Source: BJ22 sp031405895 (GTDB lineage Bacteria > Planctomycetota > Planctomycetia > Pirellulales > Pirellulaceae). From it: 24,446 nucleotides of DNA. The translations under genes and the position numbers were made by a program. The stretch lies in NCBI GenBank assembly GCA_031405895.1, contig JANOFL010000253.1, forward strand, positions 1 to 24,446, read 5' to 3'. This document shows positions 1 through 7,600 of the stretch, one piece after another; positions within the stretch are counted from its first letter, which is position 1; the number at the start of each line of letters is the position of its first letter. The notes under the pieces are model-generated. The model ran no database searches. It was not told the origin of the DNA and saw only the letters and a list, made by a program, of their open reading frames with translations.

Positions 1-190
1 CCTGGCGGGCGGACGCGACGGCCTCGGGTCAGGGAAGTTCGACGCCCTCCCAATTGCTCCCGCGCAACAACCGGCCTTTGGCCGGCTCAGCCCTCGCGGT
101 TCCGGTATCGATTGGCCGGTGAGCAATTGGGACAATTGCTCTACAACATGGCAAAGGCCTGTTCTACGCCTCTGAATCGCGAGAAACAAA
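1..190. other. Left-edge non-coding stretch with repeat fragments
   Basis: No gene can be assigned. Two plus-strand frames are open from the edge to about 119 and 172, but neither translation looks like a protein I recognise, so the tail of an upstream gene cannot be confirmed or excluded. The stretch holds half of a palindromic repeat (CCCAATTGCTC at 49-59) and a full copy at 121-144. A small GC-rich dyad (CCGGCC..GGCCGG) lies near 71-85. The promoter of the NHL gene should lie here, but no convincing -35/-10 pair is visible. Confidence 0.4.
121..144 (-). repeat. Palindromic interspersed repeat, GTAGAGCAATTG type
   Basis: The arms GAGCAATTG and CAATTGCTC flank a 4-base centre, followed by TAC. 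Read on the minus strand the element starts GTAGAGCAATTGTCC. A second copy with one extra G is at 21659-21683, where it overlaps the sucC stop codon. A diverged relative lies at 16100-16122 and a half copy at 49-59. Confidence 0.8.
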
Positions 191-1327
191 ATGACAAAGC
201 AACCGCACAATCCGGACCGCCGCAAGTTTCTCGCCAGGACAGCGGCGACCGGGCTGACCGGGGTCTCTTCCTTGCTTGCGCTGCGGGCTGGTATTGCGGG
301 TGGCAACCAGGCCCCGGCCTTTCACACCGCGCGGCGGACGGGTGGGCCAGTCATCTTCGGCCAGGATGAGTTCCAGTTCGAGTTCCTCCACGACTGGGCG
401 AAGCTGCCCGAGCCTTACACTTGGCAGACGACGCACAATGTCGCCGTCGACGCCGACGACAACCTGTTTGTGATCCACGAAGGCCGCGCGGACCAGTCCG
501 ACCACCCGTCGATTTTAGTCTTCGATCCAGACGGGAAGTTCATCCGGGCTTTCGGTCAGCAGTTTCAGGGCGGCGGACATGGCCTCGAAATCCGCCGTGA
601 AGGCAGCGAGCAGTTCCTCTACGTCTCGGCTTATCAGCAGGTGAAAGCCTTTGCGAAGCTGACGCTGGCTGGCGAGACCGTCTGGCACCGGTTCGCCCCG
701 ATGGAGGCCGGCGGTTATGCCGAGGGCGAAGACACAAAGCCCGAGCAAATCTGGGGTCGGGACCGCTTCATGCCGACCAATTTTGCTTTTCATCCCGACG
801 GCGGGTTTTACCTCGCCGACGGGTACGGCTCGTGGCGAATTCACCGCTACGACGCGGAGGGCAACTGGCTGGCGTGCTTTGGCGGCGAAGGGGCGGGCGA
901 AGGGACTTTTGACACACCGCACGGGATCTGCGTCGACAGCCGGGGCGGCCGCGACCCGGTACTGATCGTCGCGGATCGCGCGCACCACACCCTGCAGGTC
1001 TTTTCGCTTGACGGCGAGTACCGCGAGACAATCACCGGCTTTGGACTGCCCGCCAACGTCGACACACACGGCCAGCTACTGGTTGTCCCGGAGCTGCACG
1101 CCCGGCTTACGCTGCTCGACGGCAACAACCAGGTCGTCGCCTGGCTGGGCGATGACGTCGCGCGGATTACTGGCGACCAGGACTTCGCGATCCGGAGCGA
1201 CGCCGCGCGTTGGGAAGCCGGCAAGCTCGTCCACCCGCACGACGCCTGTTTCGATTCCCAGGGCAACATCTTCGTGGCAGAATGGGTTCACACCGGCCGG
1301 GTCAGCAAGCTGCGACGCCTCTCGTAG
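191..1327 (+). CDS. Tat-exported NHL-repeat beta-propeller protein
   Basis: This 378-residue protein begins with a twin-arginine signal (DRRKFLA at residues 9-15, then a hydrophobic and small-residue stretch to about residue 36), so it is probably exported folded. The mature part has repeated NHL-like blades with motifs such as HNVAVDADDNLFVIHEG, FAFHPDGGFYLADGYG, HGICVDSRG and HDACFDSQGNIFVAEW, giving about six blades across residues 55-375. The fold is shared with peptidyl-alpha-hydroxyglycine lyase-like and other NHL proteins; these are often secreted and bind ligands or act as lyases, but no catalytic residues can be assigned here. The ATG at 191 is chosen because it places the RR motif correctly; the ribosome site is weak (GAGA). 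Part of the signal peptide (SLLALRAG) is encoded by an interspersed repeat at 270-293. The precise role is unknown. Confidence 0.8.
   Translation: MTKQPHNPDRRKFLARTAATGLTGVSSLLALRAGIAGGNQAPAFHTARRTGGPVIFGQDEFQFEFLHDWAKLPEPYTWQTTHNVAVDADDNLFVIHEGRADQSDHPSILVFDPDGKFIRAFGQQFQGGGHGLEIRREGSEQFLYVSAYQQVKAFAKLTLAGETVWHRFAPMEAGGYAEGEDTKPEQIWGRDRFMPTNFAFHPDGGFYLADGYGSWRIHRYDAEGNWLACFGGEGAGEGTFDTPHGICVDSRGGRDPVLIVADRAHHTLQVFSLDGEYRETITGFGLPANVDTHGQLLVVPELHARLTLLDGNNQVVAWLGDDVARITGDQDFAIRSDAARWEAGKLVHPHDACFDSQGNIFVAEWVHTGRVSKLRRLS
270..293 (+). repeat. Interspersed repeat inside the Tat signal sequence
   Basis: A 24-base unit beginning CCTTGCTTGCGCTGCGGGCT and ending GGTA is read in frame as part of SLLALRAG. 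Its exact reverse complement stands at 1360-1383, just after the same gene, and diverged copies lie at 2752-2780 and 2821-2848. Confidence 0.9.
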
Positions 1328-1359
1328 TCAGTCGCTCAGGCTTTTGGTAGTCGATTCAT

Positions 1360-1383
1360 TACCAGCCCGCAGCGCAAGCAAGG
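1360..1383 (-). repeat. Inverted copy of the CCTTGCTTGCGCTGCGG repeat
   Basis: It is a perfect 24-base reverse complement of 270-293 and lies in the 161-bp gap between the NHL gene and the Mrr gene. The pair brackets almost the whole mature part of the NHL gene. No terminator T-run follows it. Confidence 0.9.
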
Positions 1384-1488
1384 TCCGGCTGTTATCGAAG
1401 ACCTTGATCACTGCTTGTGATCCGCAAATGTGACGGCCAAGCTGAAGTAGCCCGAAACAGGCCACAACAATCCCGCATTTGGTGCTTG

Positions 1489-2421
1489 ATGGCAATTCCC
1501 GGTTACCAGGACTTCATGCTGCCCCTGTTGAAGGTCGCGGCTGATTCAAGGGAGTACACGATGCAGGACGTCCTGCCGCCGCTTGCGGAGGAATTCGACA
1601 TTTCCGAGTCGGAACAGGACATCATGATCGCCAGTGGAACCCAGACAAAGTTCTACAACCGTGTGGCTTGGGCGGTGACCTACCTGACCAAGAGCTGCCT
1701 GATCGAAAAGGTCACCCGCGGCCGTTTTCGAATCACGGATCGCGGGCTCAAAGTCCTCAAGGAAAACCCAACGCGAATCGACAATAAATACCTTGCCCGA
1801 TTTCCCGAGTACCAGACCTTCCGGGCGAGGAAACCTGTGGACTCAGGTTCAGGCGAATCCTCAAATGGCCGGGAAAGCGCGTCGGACGACTTCGATGTCA
1901 CTCCCGAAGAGCGGTTGGGGGCCGCGTACCTGGACCTTCGGGAGTCGCTGGCCGATGACTTGCTGCGGCGGGTTCGGGCCGGGACACCGAAGTTTTTTGA
2001 GCACCTCGTCTTCCGCCTGTTACTTGCAATGGGGTACGGCCACGGTCAATGGGAAAGGGCCAAAGTGACCGGAAAGAGTGGTGACGACGGCATCGATTGT
2101 GTGATCCCGCAGGATCGCCTGGAGCTCGATATGGTTTATGTCCAGGCCAAGCGTCACGAGAATTCGGTTGGGCCAGGCGACATCGACAAATTCATCGGAT
2201 CGCTCTCCCGCAAGAACGCGACGAAGGGAGTGTTCATCACCAGCGGGTCCTTCACCGATGGTGCGGAACGCGCTTGCCGGGAAGCCAAAGTCAAGTTGAG
2301 GCTCATCGACGGCGACGAACTGGCGGAGATGATGATCGACTACAACGTGGGCGTCACACCGGCAGACTCATACGTCGTCAAGAAAATTGACACCGACTTT
2401 TTCGAGGGCCTTTCGCTTTGA
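1489..2421 (+). CDS. mrr: Mrr-type restriction endonuclease
   Basis: This 310-residue protein is close to the usual Mrr length of about 300. Residues 1-95 look like the Mrr N-terminal winged-helix domain (GYQDFMLPLL, VLPPLAEEFDIS, NRVAWAVTYLTK, ITDRGLKVL). Residues about 165-295 form the PD-(D/E)xK-type nuclease domain, with FFEHLVFRLLLAMGYG, then SGDDGID, then VYVQAKRHE, which gives the catalytic D and QxK, and GVFITSGSFT. Known Mrr enzymes cut methylated foreign DNA, so this acts in defence in the cytoplasm. The ATG at 1489 is chosen because homology begins at MAIPGYQDF; the frame is open further upstream, but the extra residues look non-coding. The gene is intact, yet just after its stop lie the remains of a DNA methylase and an IS3 transposase, which suggests an eroded restriction locus. 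Confidence 0.9.
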   Translation: MAIPGYQDFMLPLLKVAADSREYTMQDVLPPLAEEFDISESEQDIMIASGTQTKFYNRVAWAVTYLTKSCLIEKVTRGRFRITDRGLKVLKENPTRIDNKYLARFPEYQTFRARKPVDSGSGESSNGRESASDDFDVTPEERLGAAYLDLRESLADDLLRRVRAGTPKFFEHLVFRLLLAMGYGHGQWERAKVTGKSGDDGIDCVIPQDRLELDMVYVQAKRHENSVGPGDIDKFIGSLSRKNATKGVFITSGSFTDGAERACREAKVKLRLIDGDELAEMMIDYNVGVTPADSYVVKKIDTDFFEGLSL

Positions 2422-2435
2422 ACGTACTTCAAACC

Positions 2436-2570
2436 ACGCTGCGTTGCCCGTGGGCCAAGTCACAGACTCTGGAGAAGTGGATTAGCGAGCGGGTGCTGAA
2501 GCTGACCTGCACGGCGGAGGACATGCTCCCCCTCGCCGACGCCTGCGACTTCAAGTCCGGCAGCTTTCGC
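2436..2570 (+). pseudogene. Remnant of Eco57I-like DNA methylase C-terminal region
   Basis: Fifteen bases after the Mrr stop a plus-strand frame reads TLRCPWAKSQTLEKW, then ISERVLKLTCTAEDMLPLAD, then ACDFKSGSF. This matches the remembered consensus of large Eco57I-type restriction/methylase proteins (CPW..sQTLr-W..pRVLELTYTawDLepFA.DcGY.gppFRWD). Only about 45 residues remain. There is no start codon of its own, no catalytic NPPY motif, and the expected RWDEER continuation is replaced at about 2560-2570 by sequence that reads as an IS3 orfA on the opposite strand. The fragment is therefore a truncated relic. Its frame continues openly into repeat DNA to 3071, but that extension is not protein-like. 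Confidence 0.65.
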
Positions 2571-2680
2571 ACAATCTCCTCTGGATTGTGCCGCTTCCGT
2601 CGCTTCGTCATCGTCGAGTCTCCTCGCCCTTCTCAGGGCAATGCGACTCTCATAGCGACTGGACCAGGTTTTGGGGAGCA
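2556..2680 (-). mobile_element. IS3-family insertion sequence remnant (left end plus orfA start)
   Basis: On the minus strand from ATG at 2611 the translation is MTKRRKRHNPEEIVRKL, the typical start of IS3-family orfA (helix-turn-helix transposase subunit). It then breaks at about 2560 into antisense of the methylase remnant. Upstream of this start, the minus-strand sequence TGCTCCCCAAAACCTGGTCC at 2661-2680 looks like an IS3-type terminal repeat, judged by memory only. So about 120 bp from one end of an IS survives and the rest is deleted. The shared bases at the join (about 2555-2570) suggest deletion by short-homology recombination. Confidence 0.6.
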
Positions 2681-2751
2681 GGCCACCGCCACGGTGCGGA
2701 AGTTCGGCTCCACGGTGTGTATGAGTGCCGCCGTTGGGGTTGGCTTTCCAA

Positions 2752-2848
2752 TACCAGCCCGGAGCGCGGAGCAAGGGATCTTCGCAGTTGCCTCGATCGG
2801 TCAACCGGCTGAAGTTGCGGGATTCCTTGCTGGCGCTGCGGGCTGGTA
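2752..2848. repeat. Inverted pair of the CAGCCCG.GCGC repeat
   Basis: The unit TACCAGCCCGGAGCGCGGAG at 2752 onward and the reverse-oriented unit CTTGCTGGCGCTGCGGGCTG ending at 2848 are diverged copies of the 270-293 family in opposite orientation, with about 40 bases between them. A third, weaker half copy (GCGGGTTGGTGCTTCCGC) follows at about 2859-2876. Confidence 0.75.
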
Positions 2849-2950
2849 CTTCCGTGTTGCGGGTTGGTGCTTCCGCACAACAGGCTTTGCACGACGGACG
2901 TGCGGTGAGGTCGGCAAGGTCCGGTACGCCAACGGTGTTGAATCACAAAG

Positions 2951-2997
2951 CCTGGGGTTCGGCCCGGTCTCGCCTTTTGATCGGGCCGAACCCAAGG
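2951..2997. repeat. Strong hairpin GGGTTCGGCCCG / CGGGCCGAACCC
   Basis: Perfect 12-base arms at 2955-2966 and 2982-2993 enclose a 15-base loop. The stem continues outward by three pairs after one mismatch. It is not followed by a T-run on the plus strand, so it is listed as a repeat rather than a terminator. Confidence 0.75.
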
Positions 2998-3078
2998 ACG
3001 CTGGTTGCCGGACTTCTTCAACGCTGAAAGTGCTGGATCAGGGCGTGGTGCGAGGTCGTAGCGGAGGGTGAATGATCC

Positions 3079-3207
3079 AACCCGCGTTGGGGTTGCCGGA
3101 TTCGTGAGGGTGCCCAACCCAGGGTGCGCTCCGAAGCCATCGCGACCCGGGGCTTTTTCGATGCAACGCCGTTGGCGTAAAGAACCCGCGTTGGGGTTGG
3201 CGGGTTC
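3079..3207 (+). repeat. Two copies of an AACCCGCGTTGGGGTTG unit
   Basis: A 25-base unit at 3079-3103 recurs at 3183-3207 with 23 of 25 matches. Between them lie CCCAACCCAGGGTGCG and CAACGCCGTTGGCGTA. Mixtures of GTTGGGGTTGG, CCAACCCAGGG and CGCCGTTGGCGT strings are familiar to me from planctomycete intergenic DNA; that is recollection and was not searched. Confidence 0.7.
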
Positions 3208-3297
3208 TTGGAGACCACCGAGCGAATATGAACACGAATGGCCGCTCTCCATGACGAAAACGAGAGGCGCTTGGGTGTCACTTTCCGACGCCAGCCG

Positions 3298-3321
3298 ACA
3301 TGTCACCAAATGGTGACATGT
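3298..3321. repeat. 24-bp palindrome ACATGTCACCA-AA-TGGTGACATGT
   Basis: Perfect 11-base arms are separated by only two A. It could be a protein-binding operator or another small mobile repeat. No gene starts within 650 bp on either strand, so an operator role has no obvious target. Confidence 0.75.
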
Positions 3322-3415
3322 TTGGGCTGAATCAGCGGGTGACAGGGTTGGGCGTTTTCGGTGCGAGTCAGGATTTGTTGCCGTGACGGGTGCGCGGACG
3401 CCCCCTCCCCCCGCC

Positions 3416-3709
3416 CTCCCCACACCGCTCAGAGCAGCGGCGGGGGAGGGAGCCGGAAGGGGGATCGATAGTAGGGTGCGTGGAGTCTTCGCAACGCACC
3501 AATGCACGGCTGCCGGCGCTTGATAATCGGGGTGGTGGGTTGCGAAGACTCCACCCACCCTACTCCCCACACCGCCCAAAGCAGCGGCGGGGGAGGGAGC
3601 CGGAAGGGGGATCGATAGTAGGGTGCGTGAAGTCTTCGGAACGCACCAAGGCACGGTTGTGGCGATTGATCATCCGGATGGTGGGTTGCGAAGACTCCAC
3701 CCACCCTAC
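3416..3709. repeat. Two tandem 147-bp units, each with a 31-bp-arm stem-loop
   Basis: Units 3416-3562 and 3563-3709 are direct repeats of 147 bp. Each carries an A-rich-free leader (CAGCGGCGGGGGAGGGAGCC) and a long inverted repeat. In unit 1 the arms are 3471-3501 and 3533-3563, pairing at 29 of 31 positions around a 31-base loop. In unit 2 the arms are 3618-3648 and 3679-3709. The arms start GTAGGGTGCGTGGAGTCTTC and the outer arm ends ACCCACCCTAC. The loops differ between units while the arms are conserved, which suggests selection on or recent spread of the stem. Confidence 0.85.
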
Positions 3710-4021
3710 CGAAGCAGGAGTAGACTCACGGGTCTCAATGATTGATTGAGGGGGACAGAACGGAAGCGCCCAAAGAGTTATCCGCCCCTGATTCAATCGG
3801 CCATGCGGGCGTGCCTGGAAGTGGCACTCCGCATTTTTTTTGGGCAAGCGGGAGACTGGAGGCGGGTAAGCGGAGGCTGCCTGATTCCACTTTTTTTTGG
3901 CGGACGGGAAGGGCGGATCCGGCTCTCCAGATGGGCTCTCGCGGCAGGCCACTGTTCAGCGGTCTAGAATGCCGGCTGCGAGAGTTCGGCCAGGCGAGTC
4001 GGGAGAAGGGCGAGTGATGCC

Positions 4022-4606
4022 TTGAGTGACGAAGTACCCCTCGACGGGCTTACCGACCAGTCGCTGCTCAAGCGGTTCCGGTCGGGAAGTGCGGATGCAG
4101 CGACGGCGCTGTACGTGCGCTACGCCCAACGGCTGGAACTGCTCGCCGTCGGCAAGATCGACCGCAAGATGGCCGTTCGGCTCGATCCGGAAAGCGTCGT
4201 GCAAAGTGTCTTCCGGACGTTTTTCCGCCGCGTCTCGCTCGGCCAGTACGACGTCGGCGACCGGGAGGACCTTTGGAAGCTGCTGCTCGTGATGGCCCTC
4301 AACAAAATCCGCTCAGGTGGAGAATTCCACCGCGCAGCCCGGCGGAGAGTAACGCGGACGGAGTCGCTGGCCGACGACGGCGATCCCGGAGCGCACGACG
4401 CGGGCGAGCCAGTCGCCGTGACCGTCCTGCGGATGACGATCGATGAGCTTCTGGACGAACTGCCGCCGGGACAGCGCGAGATCGTCCGACTGCGGATCGA
4501 AGGCAGCGAAGTCGACGAGATTTCGGAAAAGACCGGCCGGGCCAAGCGGTCGGTGGAGCGGATTCTGCAGGGCTTCCGCCAGCAGCTTCAGGCGCAGCTG
4601 GAATGA
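4022..4606 (+). CDS. ECF-type RNA polymerase sigma factor
   Basis: This 194-residue sigma-70 family protein of the extracytoplasmic-function size class should direct RNA polymerase to a stress or signal regulon. Sigma region 2 covers about residues 8-95 (LTDQSLLKRFRSG, LYVRYAQRLELLA, DPESVVQSVFRTFFRR, LWKLLLVMALNKIR). Region 4 covers about 138-192 (LDELPPGQREIVRLRIEG, then EISEKTGRAKRSVERIL as helix-turn-helix). The start is TTG at 4022, chosen because family members begin MSDE-LDGLTDQ-LL; AGAAGGG at 4004-4010 is a plausible ribosome site. GTG 4014 and ATG 4017 lie in another frame and stop at once. The gene overlaps the kinase by ATGA, so the two are translationally coupled. This pairing is recurrent in planctomycetes (kinase-linked ECF groups), where phosphorylation may replace an anti-sigma factor; that link is inferred here. 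Confidence 0.92.
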   Translation: MSDEVPLDGLTDQSLLKRFRSGSADAATALYVRYAQRLELLAVGKIDRKMAVRLDPESVVQSVFRTFFRRVSLGQYDVGDREDLWKLLLVMALNKIRSGGEFHRAARRRVTRTESLADDGDPGAHDAGEPVAVTVLRMTIDELLDELPPGQREIVRLRIEGSEVDEISEKTGRAKRSVERILQGFRQQLQAQLE

Positions 4607-7600
4607 AAGACAGCCGGCCCGTGAATCATGACCAAACCGACCCAGTCGCAGATCTCGACGCCGAGCAGGTCTATGAAGAGTTTGAACAAGGATGGTCGAC
4701 GATGTCGCTCAGCCAGCTCATCGGACTGGTCGCGGCCTGGCCGGAAGAGGGCCGGGCCACTCTGGCCTGTGAGCTGGTGCGGATCGATCTGGAGCTGCGG
4801 ACGCGGGCCGGTCTGCAGCCGAAACTTGAGGACTATCGGCAGCAGTTTGAATGGCTATGGCGCGACCTGAATTTCAGGTCGGCCGTGGCCTTTGAGCACT
4901 TTCGGCTGGAGCTGGAGGCGGGACGGAAAGCAGATCCGGATGAGTATCGCCAGCGGTACGGCGTTGATACGACGGGCTGGCCGGTGCCCAGCTCAGCGGG
5001 TGAACAGCCTGCTGTTGCGGGAATTGTGAGGGACTCAGGCCATTCGCGGCTGGAGCCAGCGGCCCTAGAGCCGGCGGCGCGGGACCCGGACGGTTTTCCG
5101 GTGGTTCCCGGACTCTTCGCTGGTCATGAACTGGTCGGAGTGCTGGGCGAAGGTGCTTTCAGCCGGGTCTTTCTCGCGCGGCAGGGCGATCTCGCGCGAC
5201 GGTTTGTGACGCTCAAAGTCACGCGTGAAGCATCGGATGAACCGGACTGCCTGGCGCGGCTGCAACACACGGGCATCGTGCCGATTTACTCGGTCCATCG
5301 CGAAGGGCCGCTGCAGGCGATCTGTATGCCTTTTCTGGGCAGCCTGACGCTGGCCGATCTGGTCAGCCAGATGCCGCGCGAGGGAATCAAGGCGGCTAGC
5401 GGACGTGAGCTGGTCAGTACCGCCGCGGCACGCTGGCTGGAAACGCGCCGTGACAGAGGTGGACCTGCATCCGTATCGGCGATTGCGCTTGCCCGCGAGG
5501 CGGCCCGGCCTCCGCGTGTCCAGCGAGCCGACGGCTTGGGCTCAAGCCCCGCCGGTCAAGTTCGTGTCGAAGACCGGTTTGTGGCGCTCGGCGATCGCAG
5601 CTTTGGCGAGACGGCGGCCTGGCTGTTCCGGCAGCTGGCGGAAGGGCTGGAGCACGCCCACGGCCAGGGCATCGTCCACGGCGACATCAAGCCCGCCAAC
5701 ATCCTGATTGCGGATGATGGCCACCCGCTGCTGCTCGACTTCAATCTCGCGCGAAAATCGGGCGCGGGAGCGGCGGGAATTGTCGGAGGGACATTGGCTT
5801 ACATGGCTCCTGAGCAGCTGCGGGGATACGATCACGGGCTGGGTGGCGATGAGCGAAGCGACCTGTACTCGCTGGGGCTGGTCATGCATGAACTGCTGGC
5901 CGGCCGGCGGGCGTTTCCCGACCGTAGTGGGACGATGACCGAAGTCATCGCCACGATGGTTTCCGACCGCAGCGGGCAGCCGCCTTCTCTCGAAGAAGTG
6001 CGACCGGCCATCGACCACGACCTTGGCCAGATCGTGGGCAAGTGCCTCGAGTCCGATCCGGGTCGACGATATCCTTCGGCCGCAGCATTGGTCGAAGACC
6101 TGCGTCGTCGCGAAGCATTCCTGCCGTTGCTGACGGCCAAAGACCGATCACCGTGGCACCGCGTGCGCAAATGGACGCGACGTCATCCGCGTGTGGCTTC
6201 GCTCGGATCGGTCATCACTTTGGCGGCTGTTTTGTTGGCGGCTGCCCTCGCCGGGCTTTTCGCGAGGCAGAGTCGGCTCGACCAGATTGCCGCCATGGAT
6301 TCCAGTAGTGAGTTTGTGCGGGTGCTTCGCAAAGACCAGTTGCCGCTGACCGGAATTGGCGTGCCTGAATCGATGGTGAACCGGGCTTTGTTACAGGTCA
6401 GGGAAACGCTGGCCGGCTACGATGCGATGGCTCCGGACCAGCTCGAAAATGCCACCCGTTTCAAGCTGCTGCCCGACGCACAGAAGGAAACCGAACGCCG
6501 GGCCGCAACCACGGCTTGGCATCTGATCGAGGCGACCGGCGGCCCGTCAGCGGAATCGGCTGTCTGGCAAAAAAAAGCCGGTTCGGACGCCGATGACCTC
6601 GATTTCTGGATTCTGGCAACGGAAGACCTTCGGAGCCGTGAGTTCGGCAGGGCAGCGACAGGATTCGAGGCCTGGCTTAACGATCATCCAGACGATGCCG
6701 GTGGCTGGCTCCAGCTCGGGAACGCCTTGGCCGGCATGCGCGAACTCGCGGATGCCGAGGCCGCCTACCGGATGTGCCTGAAGCTGGATGACTCAATTGA
6801 GGTTGCCTGGTTTAATCTGGGCAGGGCCTATCAGGATCGTGGCGAAGGCGAACAGGCCATCAACGCCTTCTCGGCCGCTATCGGAATCAACCCACTCGAG
6901 CCGGCCAGCTACGCCAATCGGGGGCAGCTGCGGCTGGCCTCCGGCGACTCCCAAGGGGCGATTTCCGATCTCGGCGAGGCCATTGAACTGGGCGCCGCCG
7001 ATACCCGGGTCTGGTATTACCTCGCCCGCGCGCATCGTGCGGTGGGAAACGAAGCTGACGCGACCAGGGCCGCCCAGCGGTTTCTGGACGAAGAGCCAGC
7101 CAGCGCTGATGGCTGGGCACTGCGCGGTTTTGTGCGCCACCAGTCGGGAGACCTCGACGGAGCGCTGAATGACTACGGTCGCGCGCTGGAGCTGGAACCC
7201 GCGCTCCAAACCGCGTTGCAAAACCGGGCTAACATTTTCGCCGAGCAAAAAAACCAGCCCGCCGACGCGATCGCCGACATGGACCGGATCGTGGCCACGC
7301 GGCGACGCGATCCGCTGCCCCTAGTGACACGCGGCGTGCTGCATGCCCGCATGGGTGAACGCGCGAAGGCCCATGCGGACGCCGAAGCTGCCCTTCAGCT
7401 CAGCCAGACTGGCGACACGTTGTATCGAGCCGCGGGAATCTATGCCCAGACCTCGCTGAGCGAACCGGCGGACCGGGAACGAGCCATCGCCCTGATTGCC
7501 GCCGCGCTGCTTCGCGATCCAGCGACTGTCGAAAAGTACTGGGCCGACGACCGGGACCTGAAGCCGCTCGCCGATGACCAAGAGCTGCAAAAGCTGAAAG

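Larger units (their letters stand above)
2687..4010. other. Repeat-rich gene-free region
   Basis: About 1.3 kb separates the IS remnant from the sigma-factor gene. Open frames on both strands exist, including long ones, but they translate repeat DNA and duplicate each other, so none is called. The region holds an inverted pair (2752-2848), a 12-bp-arm hairpin (2955-2993), a twice-occurring GTTGGGGTTG unit (3079-3207), a near-perfect palindrome (3298-3321), two tandem 147-bp stem-loop units (3416-3709) and two runs of eight T (near 3834 and 3891) in a loosely repeated context (AAGTGGCACTCCGCAT / CTGATTCCAC). It looks like a landing zone for small repeats. Confidence 0.7.

Noticed and set aside
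1417..1488. An N-terminal extension of Mrr from TTG 1417
   Set aside because: The extra 24 residues do not resemble Mrr, whereas the ATG at 1489 begins exactly where the family homology starts.
2955..2993. The GGGTTCGGCCCG hairpin as a terminator for the upstream genes
   Set aside because: No T-run follows on either strand, and it lies over 500 bp past the last stop, inside repeat DNA.
2650..3654. A 334-codon minus-strand open frame across the repeat region, and a 217-codon plus-strand frame from 2418
   Set aside because: Both run through repeat families. The minus-strand translation contains the same peptide twice because of the 147-bp duplication, and apart from the methylase stump no protein-like stretch is seen.
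3742..4017. Short plus-strand frames just before the sigma factor gene
   Set aside because: They overlap each other in different frames, cross the T-runs, and end right at the sigma gene start; no protein character.
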